Assembly: GCF_900105925.1 (NCBI RefSeq)
Contig: NZ_LT629791.1
Span: forward strand, 5,612,001-5,676,000
Reading direction: 5' to 3'
Length of the DNA stretch: 64,000 nucleotides
DNA from: Jiangella alkaliphila
GTDB lineage: Bacteria; Actinomycetota; Actinomycetes; Jiangellales; Jiangellaceae
Position numbers and translations under genes: made by a program
The notes under the pieces: generated by a model
What the model was told of the DNA's origin: nothing
Seen by the model: the letters and a program-made list of their open reading frames with translations, nothing else
Database searches by the model: none
Shown: piece after piece, positions 44,147-53,945 of the stretch
Layout of the letters: each line of letters begins with the position of its first letter
Position numbering within the stretch: the stretch's first letter is position 1

Positions 44147-45100
44147 ATGGACGGCACCGCCATCGATCGCTTCGGCACCGGCCGGTTCGAAGCCAGCCGC
44201 AACCGGCTGGCCTCACTGGCCTACCGGCTGCTGGGTTCCGCCGCCGACGCCGAGGACGCCGTGCAGGATGCATACCTGCACTGGCAGGCCGCCGACCGGC
44301 AGCGGATCAAGGTCCCGGAAGCGTGGCTGACCAAGGTCGTCACCAACCTGTGCCTCGACCGGCTCCGCTCGGCGCAGGCCCGCCGCGAACGCACCGCCGG
44401 TGCCTGGCTGCCCGAACCACTGCTCGACGGCGACCCGATGCTCGGCCCGGCCGACACCTACGAGCAGCGCGAATCGGTCTCCCTGGCCGTGCTGACGCTC
44501 ATGGAGCACCTGTCACCCGTCGAACGGGCCGTCTACGTCCTACGCGAAGCGTTCTCCTACGGCCACGCCGAGATCGCCGAGATCCTCGACGTCACCGAAT
44601 CCGCCAGCCAGCAGCACCTCCACCGGGCCAGGCGCCGCATCAGCACATCGCGACCCCGCGGCGTCGACGTCGACCCGGCATCCGCCCGCAGGATCGTCGA
44701 GGAGTTCTTCACCGCCGCCGCCTCGGGCCGCACCGAACCACTGGTGGCGCTACTCACCGACGACGCGACGGCGATCTCCGACGGCGCCGGCCTGACCGCG
44801 ACGCTACTGCGATACGACACGCCGCAACGCATCGCCGCCATCGCCCGGGCCGGATTCGCACCCACAGCCGCGAAACGGCGGTTCGCCGGCGGCACGCCCG
44901 CCGTCCACTACGCGCTCGTCAACCGCTCCCCTGCCATCCTCTTCGTGCTCGGCGACCACGTCGTCGGCGCCGTGACGTTCGATCTCACCGGCGGCAGGAT
45001 CGCCGCCGTCTGCGGCGTCGCCGCCCCCACCCAACTCATCCGCCTCACCGAAGCCTGGCGGCAGCACGAACCGGACCTACCGATCGTCACCCAGTGGTAA
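44147..45100 (+). CDS. ECF41-like sigma factor with SnoaL-like domain
   Basis: A 317-residue SigJ-like sigma factor. Region 2: LAYRLLGSAADAEDAVQDAY LHWQAAD; region 4: YGHAEIAEILDVTESASQQH LHRARRRI. The SnoaL-like domain begins at about residue 185. The ECF41 DGGG motif is changed to DGAG (ATAISDGAGLTATLLR), and the NPDKL motif near the end is not found. It may therefore be tuned differently from the protein at 38959. ATG 44147; a TTG at 44138 is also possible. Follows the NDH-2-like gene. Confidence 0.9.
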   Translation: MDGTAIDRFGTGRFEASRNRLASLAYRLLGSAADAEDAVQDAYLHWQAADRQRIKVPEAWLTKVVTNLCLDRLRSAQARRERTAGAWLPEPLLDGDPMLGPADTYEQRESVSLAVLTLMEHLSPVERAVYVLREAFSYGHAEIAEILDVTESASQQHLHRARRRISTSRPRGVDVDPASARRIVEEFFTAAASGRTEPLVALLTDDATAISDGAGLTATLLRYDTPQRIAAIARAGFAPTAAKRRFAGGTPAVHYALVNRSPAILFVLGDHVVGAVTFDLTGGRIAAVCGVAAPTQLIRLTEAWRQHEPDLPIVTQW

Positions 45101-45191
45101 CCCCAAGCGCCGGGCGCGGCCAGGCGCAGCTCGTCCCGTGTCTCGATTTGGGCTACTGACGACAGCTGCTGCGCAGGGGTCCTTGTGCGCC

Positions 45192-45213
45192 TGATTGAAC
45201 ACATGTTTAATCA
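45192..45213. promoter_or_regulatory. TetR operator overlapping the start of its own gene
   Basis: An imperfect 22-base dyad: left arm TGATTGAACA, right arm TGTTTAATCA, two-base centre. Eighteen of 22 positions are self-complementary. It ends six bases before GTG 45219, so binding would block the TetR gene's own transcription. Confidence 0.65.
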
Positions 45214-45218
45214 GAGGC

Positions 45219-45908
45219 GTGCGCGACACGAGCGCGAAGCGAGAGGCCCGGCCCGCCGGCGTGGAGACGGCCGAGCGGATCCGCGACGCCGCGATCGCGC
45301 GGTTCGGTCGCGACGGTTTCGCCGTGGGGCTGCGAGCACTCGCCGCGGACGCCGGCGTGACCGCGGGACTGATCGTGCACCACTTCGGCTCGAAGGACGG
45401 CCTGCGACGCGAGTGCGATGCGCAGGTCCTGGCGGTCATCCGCGCCGAGAAGACCAAGGCCGTGACGACCGGCACCGCCGCGATGCTGTTCGCGCAGCTG
45501 GCCGAGGTGGAGCAGTTCGCGCCGATGGCCCGGTACCTGCTGCGCAGCCTGCAGGCCGGTGGCGCGCTGGCGTCGGAGCTGGTCGAGCAGATGCTGGCCG
45601 ACGCGCAGGAGTATCTGGCGGCGGGCGTCGCGGCGGGCGTGATCCTCCCCAGCCGCGACCCGGAGGCGCGCACGCGGTTCCTCGCCTACCAGAACATTGG
45701 CGGCCTGCTGCTGTGGGCCACGATGCACCTCGACGATCACCCGGACGACTTCGCCGCGGCGTTCCGCCGCTACTCCGAGCAGATCACCCTGCCGGCGCTG
45801 GAACTGTTCAGCCAGGGCCTGTTCGTCGACCGCTCCATGCTGGACGACTACCTCATGTACGTGCCGGATCCGCCACCGGCAGGCGACGCGGCCACGGCCG
45901 CGAGCTAG
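45219..45908 (+). CDS. TetR-family regulator of an ABC exporter
   Basis: A 229-residue repressor: [43 protein letters not shown], and an all-helical C-terminal domain (Tet[22 protein letters not shown]). GTG 45219 gives a normal N-terminus; the TTG at 45195 lies in the operator. It sits just upstream of an ATPase-permease pair of the polyketide-exporter type, an arrangement seen repeatedly in actinomycetes, and is probably its repressor. Confidence 0.9.
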   Translation: MRDTSAKREARPAGVETAERIRDAAIARFGRDGFAVGLRALAADAGVTAGLIVHHFGSKDGLRRECDAQVLAVIRAEKTKAVTTGTAAMLFAQLAEVEQFAPMARYLLRSLQAGGALASELVEQMLADAQEYLAAGVAAGVILPSRDPEARTRFLAYQNIGGLLLWATMHLDDHPDDFAAAFRRYSEQITLPALELFSQGLFVDRSMLDDYLMYVPDPPPAGDAATAAS

Positions 45909-45920
45909 CCACTGACGCAC

Positions 45921-45937
45921 GCCCCGCACCTCGGGGC
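45921..45937. terminator. Short hairpin between TetR and ABC genes
   Basis: GCCCCG (45921-45926) pairs with CGGGGC (45932-45937) around a five-base loop, followed by CCTTT. It is small. It may partially end the TetR transcript or be insignificant. Confidence 0.4.
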
Positions 45938-46003
45938 CCTTTCATCCGTCACGATCTTCTCTTCCCCGGCCATGGGCTGGGGTTCACGCATCGAGGTAGC
46001 CCG

Positions 46004-46918
46004 ATGACTCCTGCCATCCAGATCCAGCAACTGCGCAAGTCCTTCGGAACCGTCACCGCACTCGACGGACTCGACCTGAGTGTCGAGACCGGCGAGGTCC
46101 ACGGCTTCCTCGGCCCGAACGGCGCCGGCAAGTCGACCACCATCCGGATCCTGCTCGGGCTGCTCCGTGCCGACGCCGGCCGCGCCGTCGTGCTCGGTGG
46201 CGACCCATGGGATGACGCCGTCGAGCTGCACCACCGGCTCGCCTACGTCCCCGGTGACGTCGAGCTGTGGCCCAACCTCACCGGCGGCGAGGCCATCGAC
46301 CTGATGGCCCGGCTGCGCGGCGGCCTGGACCCCGACCGCCGCCGCGACCTGATCGAACGCTTCGACCTGGACCCCTCCAAGAAGGCCCGCACCTACTCCA
46401 AGGGCAACCGGCAGAAGGTCGCCATCATCGCCGCGCTCGCCTCCGACATGGACCTTCTCATCCTCGACGAACCCACCGCGGGCCTGGACCCGCTCATGGA
46501 GACGGTGTTCCAGCAGCTCATCGCCCAGGCCAAGAACGACGGGCGCACCGTGCTGCTGTCCAGCCACATCCTCGCCCAGGTCGAGAAGCTGTGCGACACC
46601 ATCAGCATCATCCGCCGCGGCGAGGTCGTCCAGACCGGCACCCTCGCGCAGATGCGGCACCTGACCCGCACCACCATCGAGGCCGACACGCTGCGACCGG
46701 CGGACACGCTGGCGGAGCTGCCCGGGGTGCACGACTTCCACGACGAGAACGGCCGGGCACGCTTCGACGTCGACAGCGAGCACCTCGATACGGTGATCCG
46801 CCGGCTCGGTGACCTGGGCGTGCGCAGCATCACCAGCCGCCCGCCCACGCTCGAGGAGCTCATGCTGCGCCACTACGGCGACGAGCTCGCCGGCAACGGG
46901 GCCGGGGGTGCGCGATGA
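46004..46918 (+). CDS. ABC transporter ATP-binding protein (drug exporter)
   Basis: A 304-residue ATPase: Walker [19 protein letters not shown]-loop region [18 protein letters not shown], an ABC signature that reads [14 protein letters not shown] (in place of LSGGQ), Walker [16 protein letters not shown]-loop [13 protein letters not shown]. The Y-S-K-G-N signature occurs in this DrrA/NatA-like subfamily. The C-terminal 90 residues are the DUF4162-like regulatory tail. ATGA overlap with the permease gene. Hydrolysis powers export. Confidence 0.92.
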   Translation: MTPAIQIQQLRKSFGTVTALDGLDLSVETGEVHGFLGPNGAGKSTTIRILLGLLRADAGRAVVLGGDPWDDAVELHHRLAYVPGDVELWPNLTGGEAIDLMARLRGGLDPDRRRDLIERFDLDPSKKARTYSKGNRQKVAIIAALASDMDLLILDEPTAGLDPLMETVFQQLIAQAKNDGRTVLLSSHILAQVEKLCDTISIIRRGEVVQTGTLAQMRHLTRTTIEADTLRPADTLAELPGVHDFHDENGRARFDVDSEHLDTVIRRLGDLGVRSITSRPPTLEELMLRHYGDELAGNGAGGAR

Positions 46919-48570
46919 GCACCGCCACCACGCTGCCCACGCAGGCCAGGTCATCGTCGAGATCGCGGAGCACACTGGCCGGCACCTGGACGCTGACCCG
47001 GTTCATGCTGCGCCGCGACCGCGTCCGCCTGCCAGTATGGATCGCCGCGCTGACACTCTTCGGGGTCGGCACGGTGGGCAGCTTCGAGCAGACCTACCCG
47101 ACCGCCGCGGACCGCGCGACGGCGGCGGACCTGTCCAGCCTGCCGGCGGTCACCGCCATGGTGGGCCGCATCTACAGCCGCGACGACTACACCTACGGCG
47201 TGATGACCGGCCACCAGATGTACGTCTTCATGGCGATCCTGCTGGGACTGATGAGCATCCTGCTGTTCGTCCGCCACACCCGCGCCGAGGAAGAGACCGG
47301 CCGCGCCGAACTCGTCCGCTCGAACGTCCTGGGCCGCCACGCCCAGCTGACCGCGGCGTTCCTCGTCGTCGGCGGCGCCAACGCCGTCACCGGACTGCTC
47401 ATCGCCGCCGGGCTGAGCGGCTCCGGCGCCGACGGCGTCTCCGGTGAGGGTTCCCTGTTGTTCGGTGTCGGCCTGGTCGCCGCCGGTCTGGTGTTCACCG
47501 CGGTCGCCGCGGTCACCAGCCAGATCACCGAATACGCCCGCGGCGCGTCCGGGATGGCGCTGGCGGTGCTCGGCGTGACCTACGCGATCCGGGCGGTCGG
47601 CGACGTCGCCGCGAGCGGCCTGTCGTGGGTGTCGCCGCTGTACTGGGGCCAGGCCACCCGGTCCTTCGCCGCCGACCAGCGGTGGTGGCCGCTGCTGCTC
47701 ATGGTCGCCCTGACCGTCCTGCTGGCCACCGTCGCCTACACATTGAGCGTGCACCGCGACGTCGGCGCCGGTCTGCGTCCGGCCCGGCTCGGCTCCCCCA
47801 CCGCCTCACCAGCGTTGAGCGGCCCGCTCGGGCTCGCGTTCAGGCTGCAACGCGCCAGCCTCATCGCGTGGTCCATCGGGCTGCTCGTCCTCGCGGTCAC
47901 CTACGGATCGTTGGTCGACAGCATCCAGGGCATGTTCGACCAGATCTCCTCGTTCGAGGACCTGATCCGCGACATCGCCGGTGCCACACTGATCGAGTCG
48001 TGGCTGGTCACCGTGCTCAGCCTCACCGGCATGCTCGCCTCCATCCAGGCCGTCCTCGCGGTACTGCGGCTGCGGGCGGAGGAGACCGCCGGGCGCGCGG
48101 AACCGATCCTGGCCACGGCGGTCTCCCGCGGCCGCTGGGCCGCCAGCCACCTCACCATGGCCTTCGGCGGCAGCGCCGTCAGCATGGTGCTGGCCGGGCT
48201 CGGCTTCGGCGTCTCCACCGCAATCGCCACCGACGACACCGCCTGGATCGGCGACATGCTCGCCGCCGGCCTCGTGCAGCTCCCAGCGATCTGGGTCGCT
48301 GCCGGCTTCGCGATGGCCGTCGTCGGCCTGGCACCACGACTGAGCCCGCTGACCTGGCTCGTCCCCGCCTACGCGATCGCCATCGTCTACATGGGACAGA
48401 TCCTGCAGTTCCCCGACTGGACCAGGAACCTGTCACCGTTCGGGCATGTCCCCGAACTCCCGGCCGGCGACTTCGAACCCGTCCCGGTGCTCATCCTGCT
48501 GACAATAGCTGCGGCATTCTCCTGGGCCGGGCTCGCCGGGATGCGCCGCCGCGACATCCCGATCAACTGA
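46915..48570 (+). CDS. ABC exporter permease (polyketide/tetronasin-type)
   Basis: A 551-residue membrane protein with about 12 helices made of two tandem ABC-2-like halves; each starts with a helix and an amphipathic region ([20 protein letters not shown] and [20 protein letters not shown]). The conserved loop [20 protein letters not shown] recurs as [20 protein letters not shown] in the second half. This matches exporters of polyketide antibiotics such as TnrB3-like proteins. Coupled to the ATPase by ATGA. A hairpin terminator follows. Substrate unknown. Confidence 0.9.
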   Translation: MSTATTLPTQARSSSRSRSTLAGTWTLTRFMLRRDRVRLPVWIAALTLFGVGTVGSFEQTYPTAADRATAADLSSLPAVTAMVGRIYSRDDYTYGVMTGHQMYVFMAILLGLMSILLFVRHTRAEEETGRAELVRSNVLGRHAQLTAAFLVVGGANAVTGLLIAAGLSGSGADGVSGEGSLLFGVGLVAAGLVFTAVAAVTSQITEYARGASGMALAVLGVTYAIRAVGDVAASGLSWVSPLYWGQATRSFAADQRWWPLLLMVALTVLLATVAYTLSVHRDVGAGLRPARLGSPTASPALSGPLGLAFRLQRASLIAWSIGLLVLAVTYGSLVDSIQGMFDQISSFEDLIRDIAGATLIESWLVTVLSLTGMLASIQAVLAVLRLRAEETAGRAEPILATAVSRGRWAASHLTMAFGGSAVSMVLAGLGFGVSTAIATDDTAWIGDMLAAGLVQLPAIWVAAGFAMAVVGLAPRLSPLTWLVPAYAIAIVYMGQILQFPDWTRNLSPFGHVPELPAGDFEPVPVLILLTIAAAFSWAGLAGMRRRDIPIN

Positions 48571-48603
48571 CGGCCACCGGATGGCGGTCAGGACAAGTGG
48601 TGG

Positions 48604-48641
48604 TGTTCGGCCACACCGGATGCCTACGGTGTGGCCGAACA
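48604..48641. terminator. Strong hairpin terminator after the ABC operon
   Basis: A perfect 14-base inverted repeat, TGTTCGGCCACACC (48604-48617) and GGTGTGGCCGAACA (48628-48641), with a 10-base loop. It lies 34 bases past the permease stop and ends the TetR-ABC transcription unit. The small gene at 48661 starts 20 bases beyond it. Confidence 0.75.
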
Positions 48642-48660
48642 GACGGCCAGGGGGGCACCA

Positions 48661-48846
48661 ATGCCTGAACGCCACGTGATGGCTCCGCTGCGTCGGTGGC
48701 TGATCCAGCCCGGTTCGCCACCGAAGGTGATCGCCATCCTGCTGCTCATCCTGATGGCGAGCATGGTGGCGCTACTCACCGTGCGGAACGAGGCGCCCCC
48801 GACAATGGCGGCGCAACGATCATGGAAATTCCGGCTCGTCCGGTGA
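48661..48846 (+). CDS. Small single-pass membrane protein (61 aa)
   Basis: ATG 48661 with an excellent AGGGGGG ribosome site. A basic N-terminus (MPERHVMAPLRRWLIQPGSP) precedes one hydrophobic helix (VIAILLLILMASMVALLTV) and a polar tail. No family is recognised. Its 3' end overlaps the hypothetical gene on the opposite strand by about 27 bases. It could be a stress-related small membrane protein. Confidence 0.55.
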   Translation: MPERHVMAPLRRWLIQPGSPPKVIAILLLILMASMVALLTVRNEAPPTMAAQRSWKFRLVR

Positions 48847-49182
48847 CCAGCGGAGATGCCACCGGCTCGGACCCTGCCTGGAGCATCCTCTGACCAGAGC
48901 ACACGCGCCACGCGGTGGATCCCAGCACGTCGCAGTCTGTGCCTCATCCCGCGACGGGTCGTCGACGATCTCAAGCTCGTCAGGCCGGAATACTCCAACG
49001 CCCGTCCGCGGAAATTCCACATGCACGTCACCGTTGCGGTCCAGGGCTATGAGGACCTGACCGACAACGGCACGAGGATCAGGGCGGGTAGGGTCCTCAT
49101 CAACCATCTCTGTTGCCAGCACCCCCACCGGTCTGACGAGCATCCCGACCTCGAACCTCGCCTCAGCCATCTGAGCGTTCAT
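48820..49182 (-). CDS. Hypothetical protein after the SPFH gene
   Basis: A 121-residue frame from ATG 49182, overlapping the SPFH gene's last 20 bases. The N-terminal 75 residues look real: ARFEVGMLVRPVGVLATEMV, VGQVLIALDRNGDVHVEFPR and VGVFRPDELEIVDD, perhaps a small beta domain. The C-terminal 45 residues have weaker bias and more Cys/Trp, so the true end could differ. No family is recognised. It may be cotranscribed with NfeD-SPFH. Confidence 0.5.
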   Translation of the reverse strand: MNAQMAEARFEVGMLVRPVGVLATEMVDEDPTRPDPRAVVGQVLIALDRNGDVHVEFPRTGVGVFRPDELEIVDDPSRDEAQTATCWDPPRGACALVRGCSRQGPSRWHLRWSPDEPEFP

Positions 49183-50356
49183 CCGGGGCGGAGACGGCCG
49201 GCTCATCCCCATGTGGGCGGCCGGCCACCCTCGCTGCGCGAACGCCGGCGCGGCCTGTGCCAATGCCGCTCTCGGCCGCCGCGGCCTCGGCCTTGGCGTC
49301 CTCGACGGCGGCCGCGGCCTGCTGGGCGACCTGATGCGCCGCGGCGGCGGCATCACCGGAGGGCACGCCCCCTGCCGTCAGCTCCCGGTGCTCGTCGTGG
49401 TCGAGCTCGGCCGGCGCCCTGCCGTCGCCGTCACCGTCGCCGTCATGGCTGCCGTCGTGGTTGCCGGACGCCTGAGCGGCGCCCGAGCCGGAGTGGTCGC
49501 CGAAGGCGCTGGTGACCGTGCGGATCGCCTCGGTGAACTCGCCGGGGATGACCCAGAACGTGTTGTTCTCGCCGCCGGCGAGGTGCGGCAGCGTCTCGAG
49601 GTACTTGTAGGCCAGCACCTTCGGGTCGGCGTCGTTCTGGTGCACCGCCTGGAAGACCCGCTCGATGGCGCGCGCCTCGCCGTCGGCACGCAGGATCATC
49701 GCCTGCTGGTTGCCCTGCGCCTCCAGGATCTCCTGCTGCCGGGTCCCCTCGGCGGTGAGGATCTTCGACTGCCGCTCCCCCTCGGCGTGCAGGATGACGG
49801 CGCGCTTGTCGCGCTCGGCCCGCATCTGCTTCTCCATGGCCTCCTTGATGGTGGACGGCGGATCGATCGCCTTGATCTCGACCCGGTTCACCCGGATGCC
49901 CCACTTCCCCGTCGCGTCGTCGAGCACCGTCCGCAGCTGGGCGTTGATCACCTCACGGGAGGTGAGCGTGCTCTCCAGGTCCATGCTGCCGATGACGTTG
50001 CGCAGCGTGGTGACGGTCAGCTGATCGATGGCCTGCAGGTAGTTGGCCACCTCGTAGGCCGCCGCGCGGGGGTCGGTGATCTGGTAGTAGAGCACCGTGT
50101 CGATGTTCACCACCAGGTTGTCCTGAGTGATCACCGGCTGCGGCTGCGACGTGAACACGTGCTCGCGCACGTCGAGCTTGGTGTTGATGCGGTCGACCAT
50201 CGGGATGATGAAGTTCAGCCCGGGTTGCAGCGTCGTGCGGTAGCGGCCGAATCGCTCGACGTTGTAGCGGCGCGCCTGAGGCACCACCCGCACCGTCGAG
50301 GCGACCCCGAACGCCACCACGGCAGCGAGGACGATGATGAGCACCAGCAGTTCCAT
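49163..50356 (-). CDS. SPFH/band-7 (stomatin-like) membrane protein
   Basis: A 397-residue slipin/stomatin-type scaffold. One N-terminal helix (ELLVLIIVLAAVVAFGVAST), the band-7 domain (RRYNVERFGRYRTTLQPGLN, EHVFTSQPQPVITQDNLVVN, VTTLRNVIGSMDLESTLTSR) and a coiled coil (EAMEKQMRAERDKRAVILHA, then QQEILEAQGNQQAMILRADG). The last 90 residues are a low-complexity Asp/His/Gly-rich then Ala-rich tail absent from simple relatives. It forms membrane microdomains with its NfeD partner just upstream. Confidence 0.93.
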   Translation of the reverse strand: MELLVLIIVLAAVVAFGVASTVRVVPQARRYNVERFGRYRTTLQPGLNFIIPMVDRINTKLDVREHVFTSQPQPVITQDNLVVNIDTVLYYQITDPRAAAYEVANYLQAIDQLTVTTLRNVIGSMDLESTLTSREVINAQLRTVLDDATGKWGIRVNRVEIKAIDPPSTIKEAMEKQMRAERDKRAVILHAEGERQSKILTAEGTRQQEILEAQGNQQAMILRADGEARAIERVFQAVHQNDADPKVLAYKYLETLPHLAGGENNTFWVIPGEFTEAIRTVTSAFGDHSGSGAAQASGNHDGSHDGDGDGDGRAPAELDHDEHRELTAGGVPSGDAAAAAHQVAQQAAAAVEDAKAEAAAAESGIGTGRAGVRAARVAGRPHGDEPAVSAPDERSDG

Positions 50357-50374
50357 GTGTCCTCCGTCGTCGTG

Positions 50375-50812
50375 TCAGGGCAGCAGTTCCCGCGGATAGA
50401 CGATGGCCGTCGCGCCCTCGATCTCCATCACGTCGACCACCGAACCGGCCGGGATCACCTGGTCACCGTCCAGGACGCGGGCCGACCAGGTCTCACCGGC
50501 GAGTTTGATCAGCCCGCGGTCGGTCGTGACGTCCTCGATCACCACGGCCCGCTTCCCGACCAGCGCATCGCTGCCCTCGCTGGTCAGCGGTGGGTGACTC
50601 ATGTGCTGGCGAGCGATCGGCCGGACGACCAGCAACCCGGCGGCGCCGGCGAGCGCGAACGCCGCGATCTGCAGCAGCCACGCACCGCCAAGCCCCGCGA
50701 CGACGGCCGCGACCAGCGCCGCGCCGGCGAGCATGCCGAGAGCGAACGTCAGCGTGAAGAACTCCGCCGCGCCCAGCATCGCAGCCACCAGCAGCCACAC
50801 GATCCACGACAT
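50375..50812 (-). CDS. NfeD-family membrane protein
   Basis: A 145-residue short NfeD: three helices (MSWIVWLLVAAMLGAAEFFT, GMLAGAALVAAVVAGLGGAW, LLQIAAFALAGAAGLLVVRP) and a C-terminal OB-fold (ALVGKRAVVIEDVTTDRGLI, WSARVLDGDQVIPAGSVVDV). NfeD proteins partner with SPFH proteins, encoded 18 bases downstream. GGGAGG precedes ATG 50812. No protease domain, so this is the short type. Confidence 0.92.
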   Translation of the reverse strand: MSWIVWLLVAAMLGAAEFFTLTFALGMLAGAALVAAVVAGLGGAWLLQIAAFALAGAAGLLVVRPIARQHMSHPPLTSEGSDALVGKRAVVIEDVTTDRGLIKLAGETWSARVLDGDQVIPAGSVVDVMEIEGATAIVYPRELLP

Positions 50813-50970
50813 GGAACCGACCTCCCGGACATCCAGGACGGTTACCACCAACCTAACTCGCCGGACCCCAGTCCCAGGTGGACGGCGGCCGGATCGTGAT
50901 GGACGTGCCCTGGACACTCTGGCCGGTCGGGAGGCTGACCGGGGCCTGCGCCGTCGGGCACACTGGCCCT

Positions 50971-51831
50971 GTGCCCACCGTGTACAAGAGCCCGCGCGGC
51001 CAGTTCGCGGTGCAGCAGTGGTGCTCGGACACCCTGGCGCGCGCAGACTTCCCCCTCGCCACCGCGAGCGTGGACACCAGCGTCGGTCGCGTGTCGCTCG
51101 TGTCGGCCGGGCACCGGACCCCTCAGGTCGTCGTAGTGCCCGGCACGAACTTCAACGCCGCGGTGACCCTGCCGTGGCTGCGGGCGTTGTCGGATCGGTG
51201 GGCGACCACCGTGGTCGATCTGCCCGGCCAACCCGGACTCAGCGACCCGCACCGGCCGCGGTCCGGCCGCATGGCCTGGTACGGCCGAGTCCTCGACGAG
51301 GTCCTGACGGCCGCCGATCTGAACCGTGTCGTGCTCGTGGGCAACTCCCTGGGCGCAGCGGTCGCCCTGGCCGCCGACTCACCCCGGATCGCGGTTCGCG
51401 CACTGATCTCCCCGGCCGGTGTCACCCGTCTCACCGTGGACCCGACGCTGGCACTGGCCTCGGCGCGCTGGCTGGTGCGTCCCACAGCCGACCACGCTCG
51501 CCGCATGCTCCGATCGTTCGTCGCCCCCGGCGAGGAGCCGCCCGAGACCGAAGTGGCATGGATGACCCTCGTGGCCACCCATTGCCACACCACCCTCGCC
51601 CCGCCTCCCCTTCCGCCCGAATTGCTCACCCGCCGCACCAACCGGCCCTGCATTGTCGCCGTCGGCGAGCACGACCGGTTTCTCCCGCCCCAGCGGCTGG
51701 GACCGGCACTGGCGCGGACCATGAATCTCGACCTGCGGGTCCTCCCCGGCATGGGCCACCTGACGACCCCGAGCCACCTCGACGACGTGGTGCCGCTGGT
51801 AGCCGAGGTCGCCGACCAGCCGCTGGGCTGA
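50971..51831 (+). CDS. Alpha/beta-hydrolase
   Basis: A 286-residue hydrolase. Oxyanion region VVVVPGTNFNAAVTLPWLRA, nucleophile elbow VVLVGNSLGAAVALAADSPR (Gly-Asn-Ser-Leu-Gly), acid in VAVGEHDRFLPPQR and His in RVLPGMGHLTTPSHLDDV. GTG 50971 is chosen; the frame is open 31 codons further, but without bias. It could be an esterase, haloperoxidase-like or C-C hydrolase. Monocistronic, divergent from NfeD. Confidence 0.85.
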   Translation: MPTVYKSPRGQFAVQQWCSDTLARADFPLATASVDTSVGRVSLVSAGHRTPQVVVVPGTNFNAAVTLPWLRALSDRWATTVVDLPGQPGLSDPHRPRSGRMAWYGRVLDEVLTAADLNRVVLVGNSLGAAVALAADSPRIAVRALISPAGVTRLTVDPTLALASARWLVRPTADHARRMLRSFVAPGEEPPETEVAWMTLVATHCHTTLAPPPLPPELLTRRTNRPCIVAVGEHDRFLPPQRLGPALARTMNLDLRVLPGMGHLTTPSHLDDVVPLVAEVADQPLG

Positions 51832-51930
51832 CCACGTGCGCAGACCAAACAGCCCGAATCCGTAGGATGGACATGGTGCGCCGGGAAGTCTGGTCGGCAG
51901 TCGATGCCCCGACCCCTGAGGAGCACCCCT

Positions 51931-53301
51931 ATGACTCAACAGCCTCGCCGCACACCCCTCCTCTTCGGACGGGGCTCGTGGGTCGAGGCACACCGCATCG
52001 CGGACATCCTGCGCAAGGAGACCATCGGCGGCGCGCTGCTCCTGGCCGGCGCCGTCCTCGCCCTGGTATGGGCGAACTCGCCCCCATCCGATCTGTACGA
52101 GTCGATCCGCGATTACCGGTTCGGGCCGGAAGCACTGCATCTGGACCTGACCATGGCCGCCTGGGCGTCGGACGGCATGCTCGCGATCTTCTTCTTCGTC
52201 GCCGGACTGGAACTCAAGCGAGAGTTCGTCGCCGGCGACCTACGATCCCCTCAGCGCGCCGCGGTGCCGATCGCCGCGGCCCTCGGCGGCGTCGCGATCC
52301 CCGCCATCATCTTCACGCTCATCAACCTGCAGGACGGCGGCGCACTCGAGGGATGGGCGATCCCCACCGCCACCGACATCGCCTTCGCCCTGGCCGTCCT
52401 CGCCGTCGTGGGACGCAGCCTGCCCACGGCGCTGCGGACGTTCCTGCTCACCCTCGCCGTGGTCGACGACCTCGTCGCGATCATCATCATCGCCGTCTTC
52501 TACACCAGCAGCCTATCCATCGCGCCCCTGCTCGGCGCGCTCCTGCCGCTGGCGGTCTTCACCTGGCTGGTCCAGAAGCGGGTGCGCTCCTGGTGGCTGC
52601 TGCTGCCGCTCGCCGCCGCCACCTGGACACTGGTGCACGCCTCCGGCGTCCACGCCACCGTCGCGGGTGTCATGCTCGGCTTCGCCGTGCCGGTGCTGCG
52701 CAGCCAGCAAGCCGGCGGCCCCGAAGCCGGCCCGGGCTTGGCCGAACACTTCGAACACCGGTTCCGGCCACTCTCCGCCGGCGTCGCCGTGCCGATCTTC
52801 GCTTTCATGTCCGCCGGTGTCGCCATCAACGACCAAGGCGGCGGGCTTGCGACATCCCTCACCGACCCGGTGGCGCTGGGCATCATGGCCGGGCTCGTCA
52901 TCGGCAAACCCGTCGGCATCATGACCGCCACCTGGCTGGTCAGCAGGTTCACACAGGCCCGGCTCGACCCCAGCCTCACCTGGACCGACGTGTTCGGGCT
53001 GGCAATGCTGGCCGGCATCGGCTTCACCGTGTCGCTGCTCATCGGAGAACTCGCCTTCGGCCTCGGCAGCGAACGCGACGGTCACGTCAAACTCGCCGTC
53101 CTCACCGGTTCCCTGACCGCCGCGATCCTCGCCACCGTCGTGCTGCGGATCCGCAACCGCGCCCACCGGCTCATCCAACTCGCCGAGACCACCGACACCG
53201 ACCGCGACGGCATCCCCGACATCTACGAACACGACGAGCTCCCCGACGACGGCTCCGACCGTCCTGCAAGCCCCGCATCCGAGAAGACCGCTGGGACCTG
53301 A
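51931..53301 (+). CDS. nhaA: NhaA Na+/H+ antiporter
   Basis: A 456-residue electrogenic antiporter with 12 helices. The unwound-helix motif [20 protein letters not shown] and the ion-binding Asp pair in [20 protein letters not shown] match Asp163/Asp164 of E. coli Nha[21 protein letters not shown] is also conserved. The cytosolic tail after the last helix has [12 protein letters not shown], a Ca-binding-like loop of the thrombospondin-3/EF-hand kind, and an acidic end. GAGGAG precedes ATG 51931. It stands alone. Confidence 0.93.
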   Translation: MTQQPRRTPLLFGRGSWVEAHRIADILRKETIGGALLLAGAVLALVWANSPPSDLYESIRDYRFGPEALHLDLTMAAWASDGMLAIFFFVAGLELKREFVAGDLRSPQRAAVPIAAALGGVAIPAIIFTLINLQDGGALEGWAIPTATDIAFALAVLAVVGRSLPTALRTFLLTLAVVDDLVAIIIIAVFYTSSLSIAPLLGALLPLAVFTWLVQKRVRSWWLLLPLAAATWTLVHASGVHATVAGVMLGFAVPVLRSQQAGGPEAGPGLAEHFEHRFRPLSAGVAVPIFAFMSAGVAINDQGGGLATSLTDPVALGIMAGLVIGKPVGIMTATWLVSRFTQARLDPSLTWTDVFGLAMLAGIGFTVSLLIGELAFGLGSERDGHVKLAVLTGSLTAAILATVVLRIRNRAHRLIQLAETTDTDRDGIPDIYEHDELPDDGSDRPASPASEKTAGT

Positions 53302-53469
53302 CGCTGGTCGTCGTGACGCCATAATGGATCGCAGGTGGCCAGCTCTCGACGTGGCGTCCCTCCCCCGTGGGGTCGTCCCGACCGGAGCTGGCCACCGCCT
53401 CCAATGCGCCGCGCAGGAACCCCTGGGCGCTCACAGCGGCGACCGTCATGGCTCGCCGGCTGCGGCGAG

Positions 53470-53590
53470 AGCAGACGAGCACGGCGCGGACCTGGCGGTG
53501 GACCTCGGTGACTTCTGGTTCGAGGTCGAGTCTCATGAGGGCCGAGGTGATGTGTTTCTCCACGGCACGCCCGGTCAACGCCAGTCGGAC
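53470..53590 (-). pseudogene. LuxR-type response-regulator HTH remnant
   Basis: The minus strand reads LTGRAVEKHITSALMRLDLE then PEVTEVHRQVRAVLVCSRRS, the recognition and final helices of a NarL/LuxR-type HTH (AVEKHI...LxLxP). The receiver domain and most of the HTH are gone, and it runs directly from the neighbouring ArsR remnant. Confidence 0.5.
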
Positions 53591-53598
53591 GGCGACGG

Positions 53599-53690
53599 GC
53601 CGTGGCGTCCTTGTCGGCGCGGCAGTAGACGGTCTTGCCGTCGCGGCGCGAGGTCAGGATGCCGCCGCGAGGCAGGAGCTTGAGTCGCTA
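53599..53690 (-). pseudogene. ArsR-type HTH remnant
   Basis: In reverse complement the bases read LKLLPRGGILTSRRDGKTVY then CRADKDAT, matching the recognition helix and wing of ArsR repressors (LxxAGLVxSRRDGRxVYY). About 28 residues survive. It is sandwiched between the LuxR-type and monooxygenase remnants. Confidence 0.5.
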
Positions 53691-53945
53691 GAGCCGCGTC
53701 TCCGCGCCCACGGCGAACTCGCGGACCTCGGCGTCGGCGTCGGTGATGCGCGCTGCCTGCTCGTCGCCGGTGCCGTCGCCCCGGAGCGCGTCGAGCGCCT
53801 CCCTGCGTCTCCCAGCGCTCGTGGACGTTGATCCGCTCCGGGTCGACGAGGTCGGCTCGACAGGCCTCACCGAGATAGGCGAGGATCTCGACCTCGCGCT
53901 CGATGAGAGTGCTGACCAGTTCACGGGCATCGCCGTGAGCCGACG
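53688..53945 (-). pseudogene. Antibiotic-biosynthesis-monooxygenase-like gene, frameshifted
   Basis: One frame gives ARELVSTLIEREVEILAYLG then ADLVDPERINVHERWET; a shift of one base near 53810 continues as REALDALRGDGTGDEQAARI TDADAEVREFAV to a stop at 53688. Joined, it resembles the second half of an ABM-domain protein (the DPxRxxVxERWESREALDAH signature). The N-terminal strand and a start are missing. Degenerate. Confidence 0.6.
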
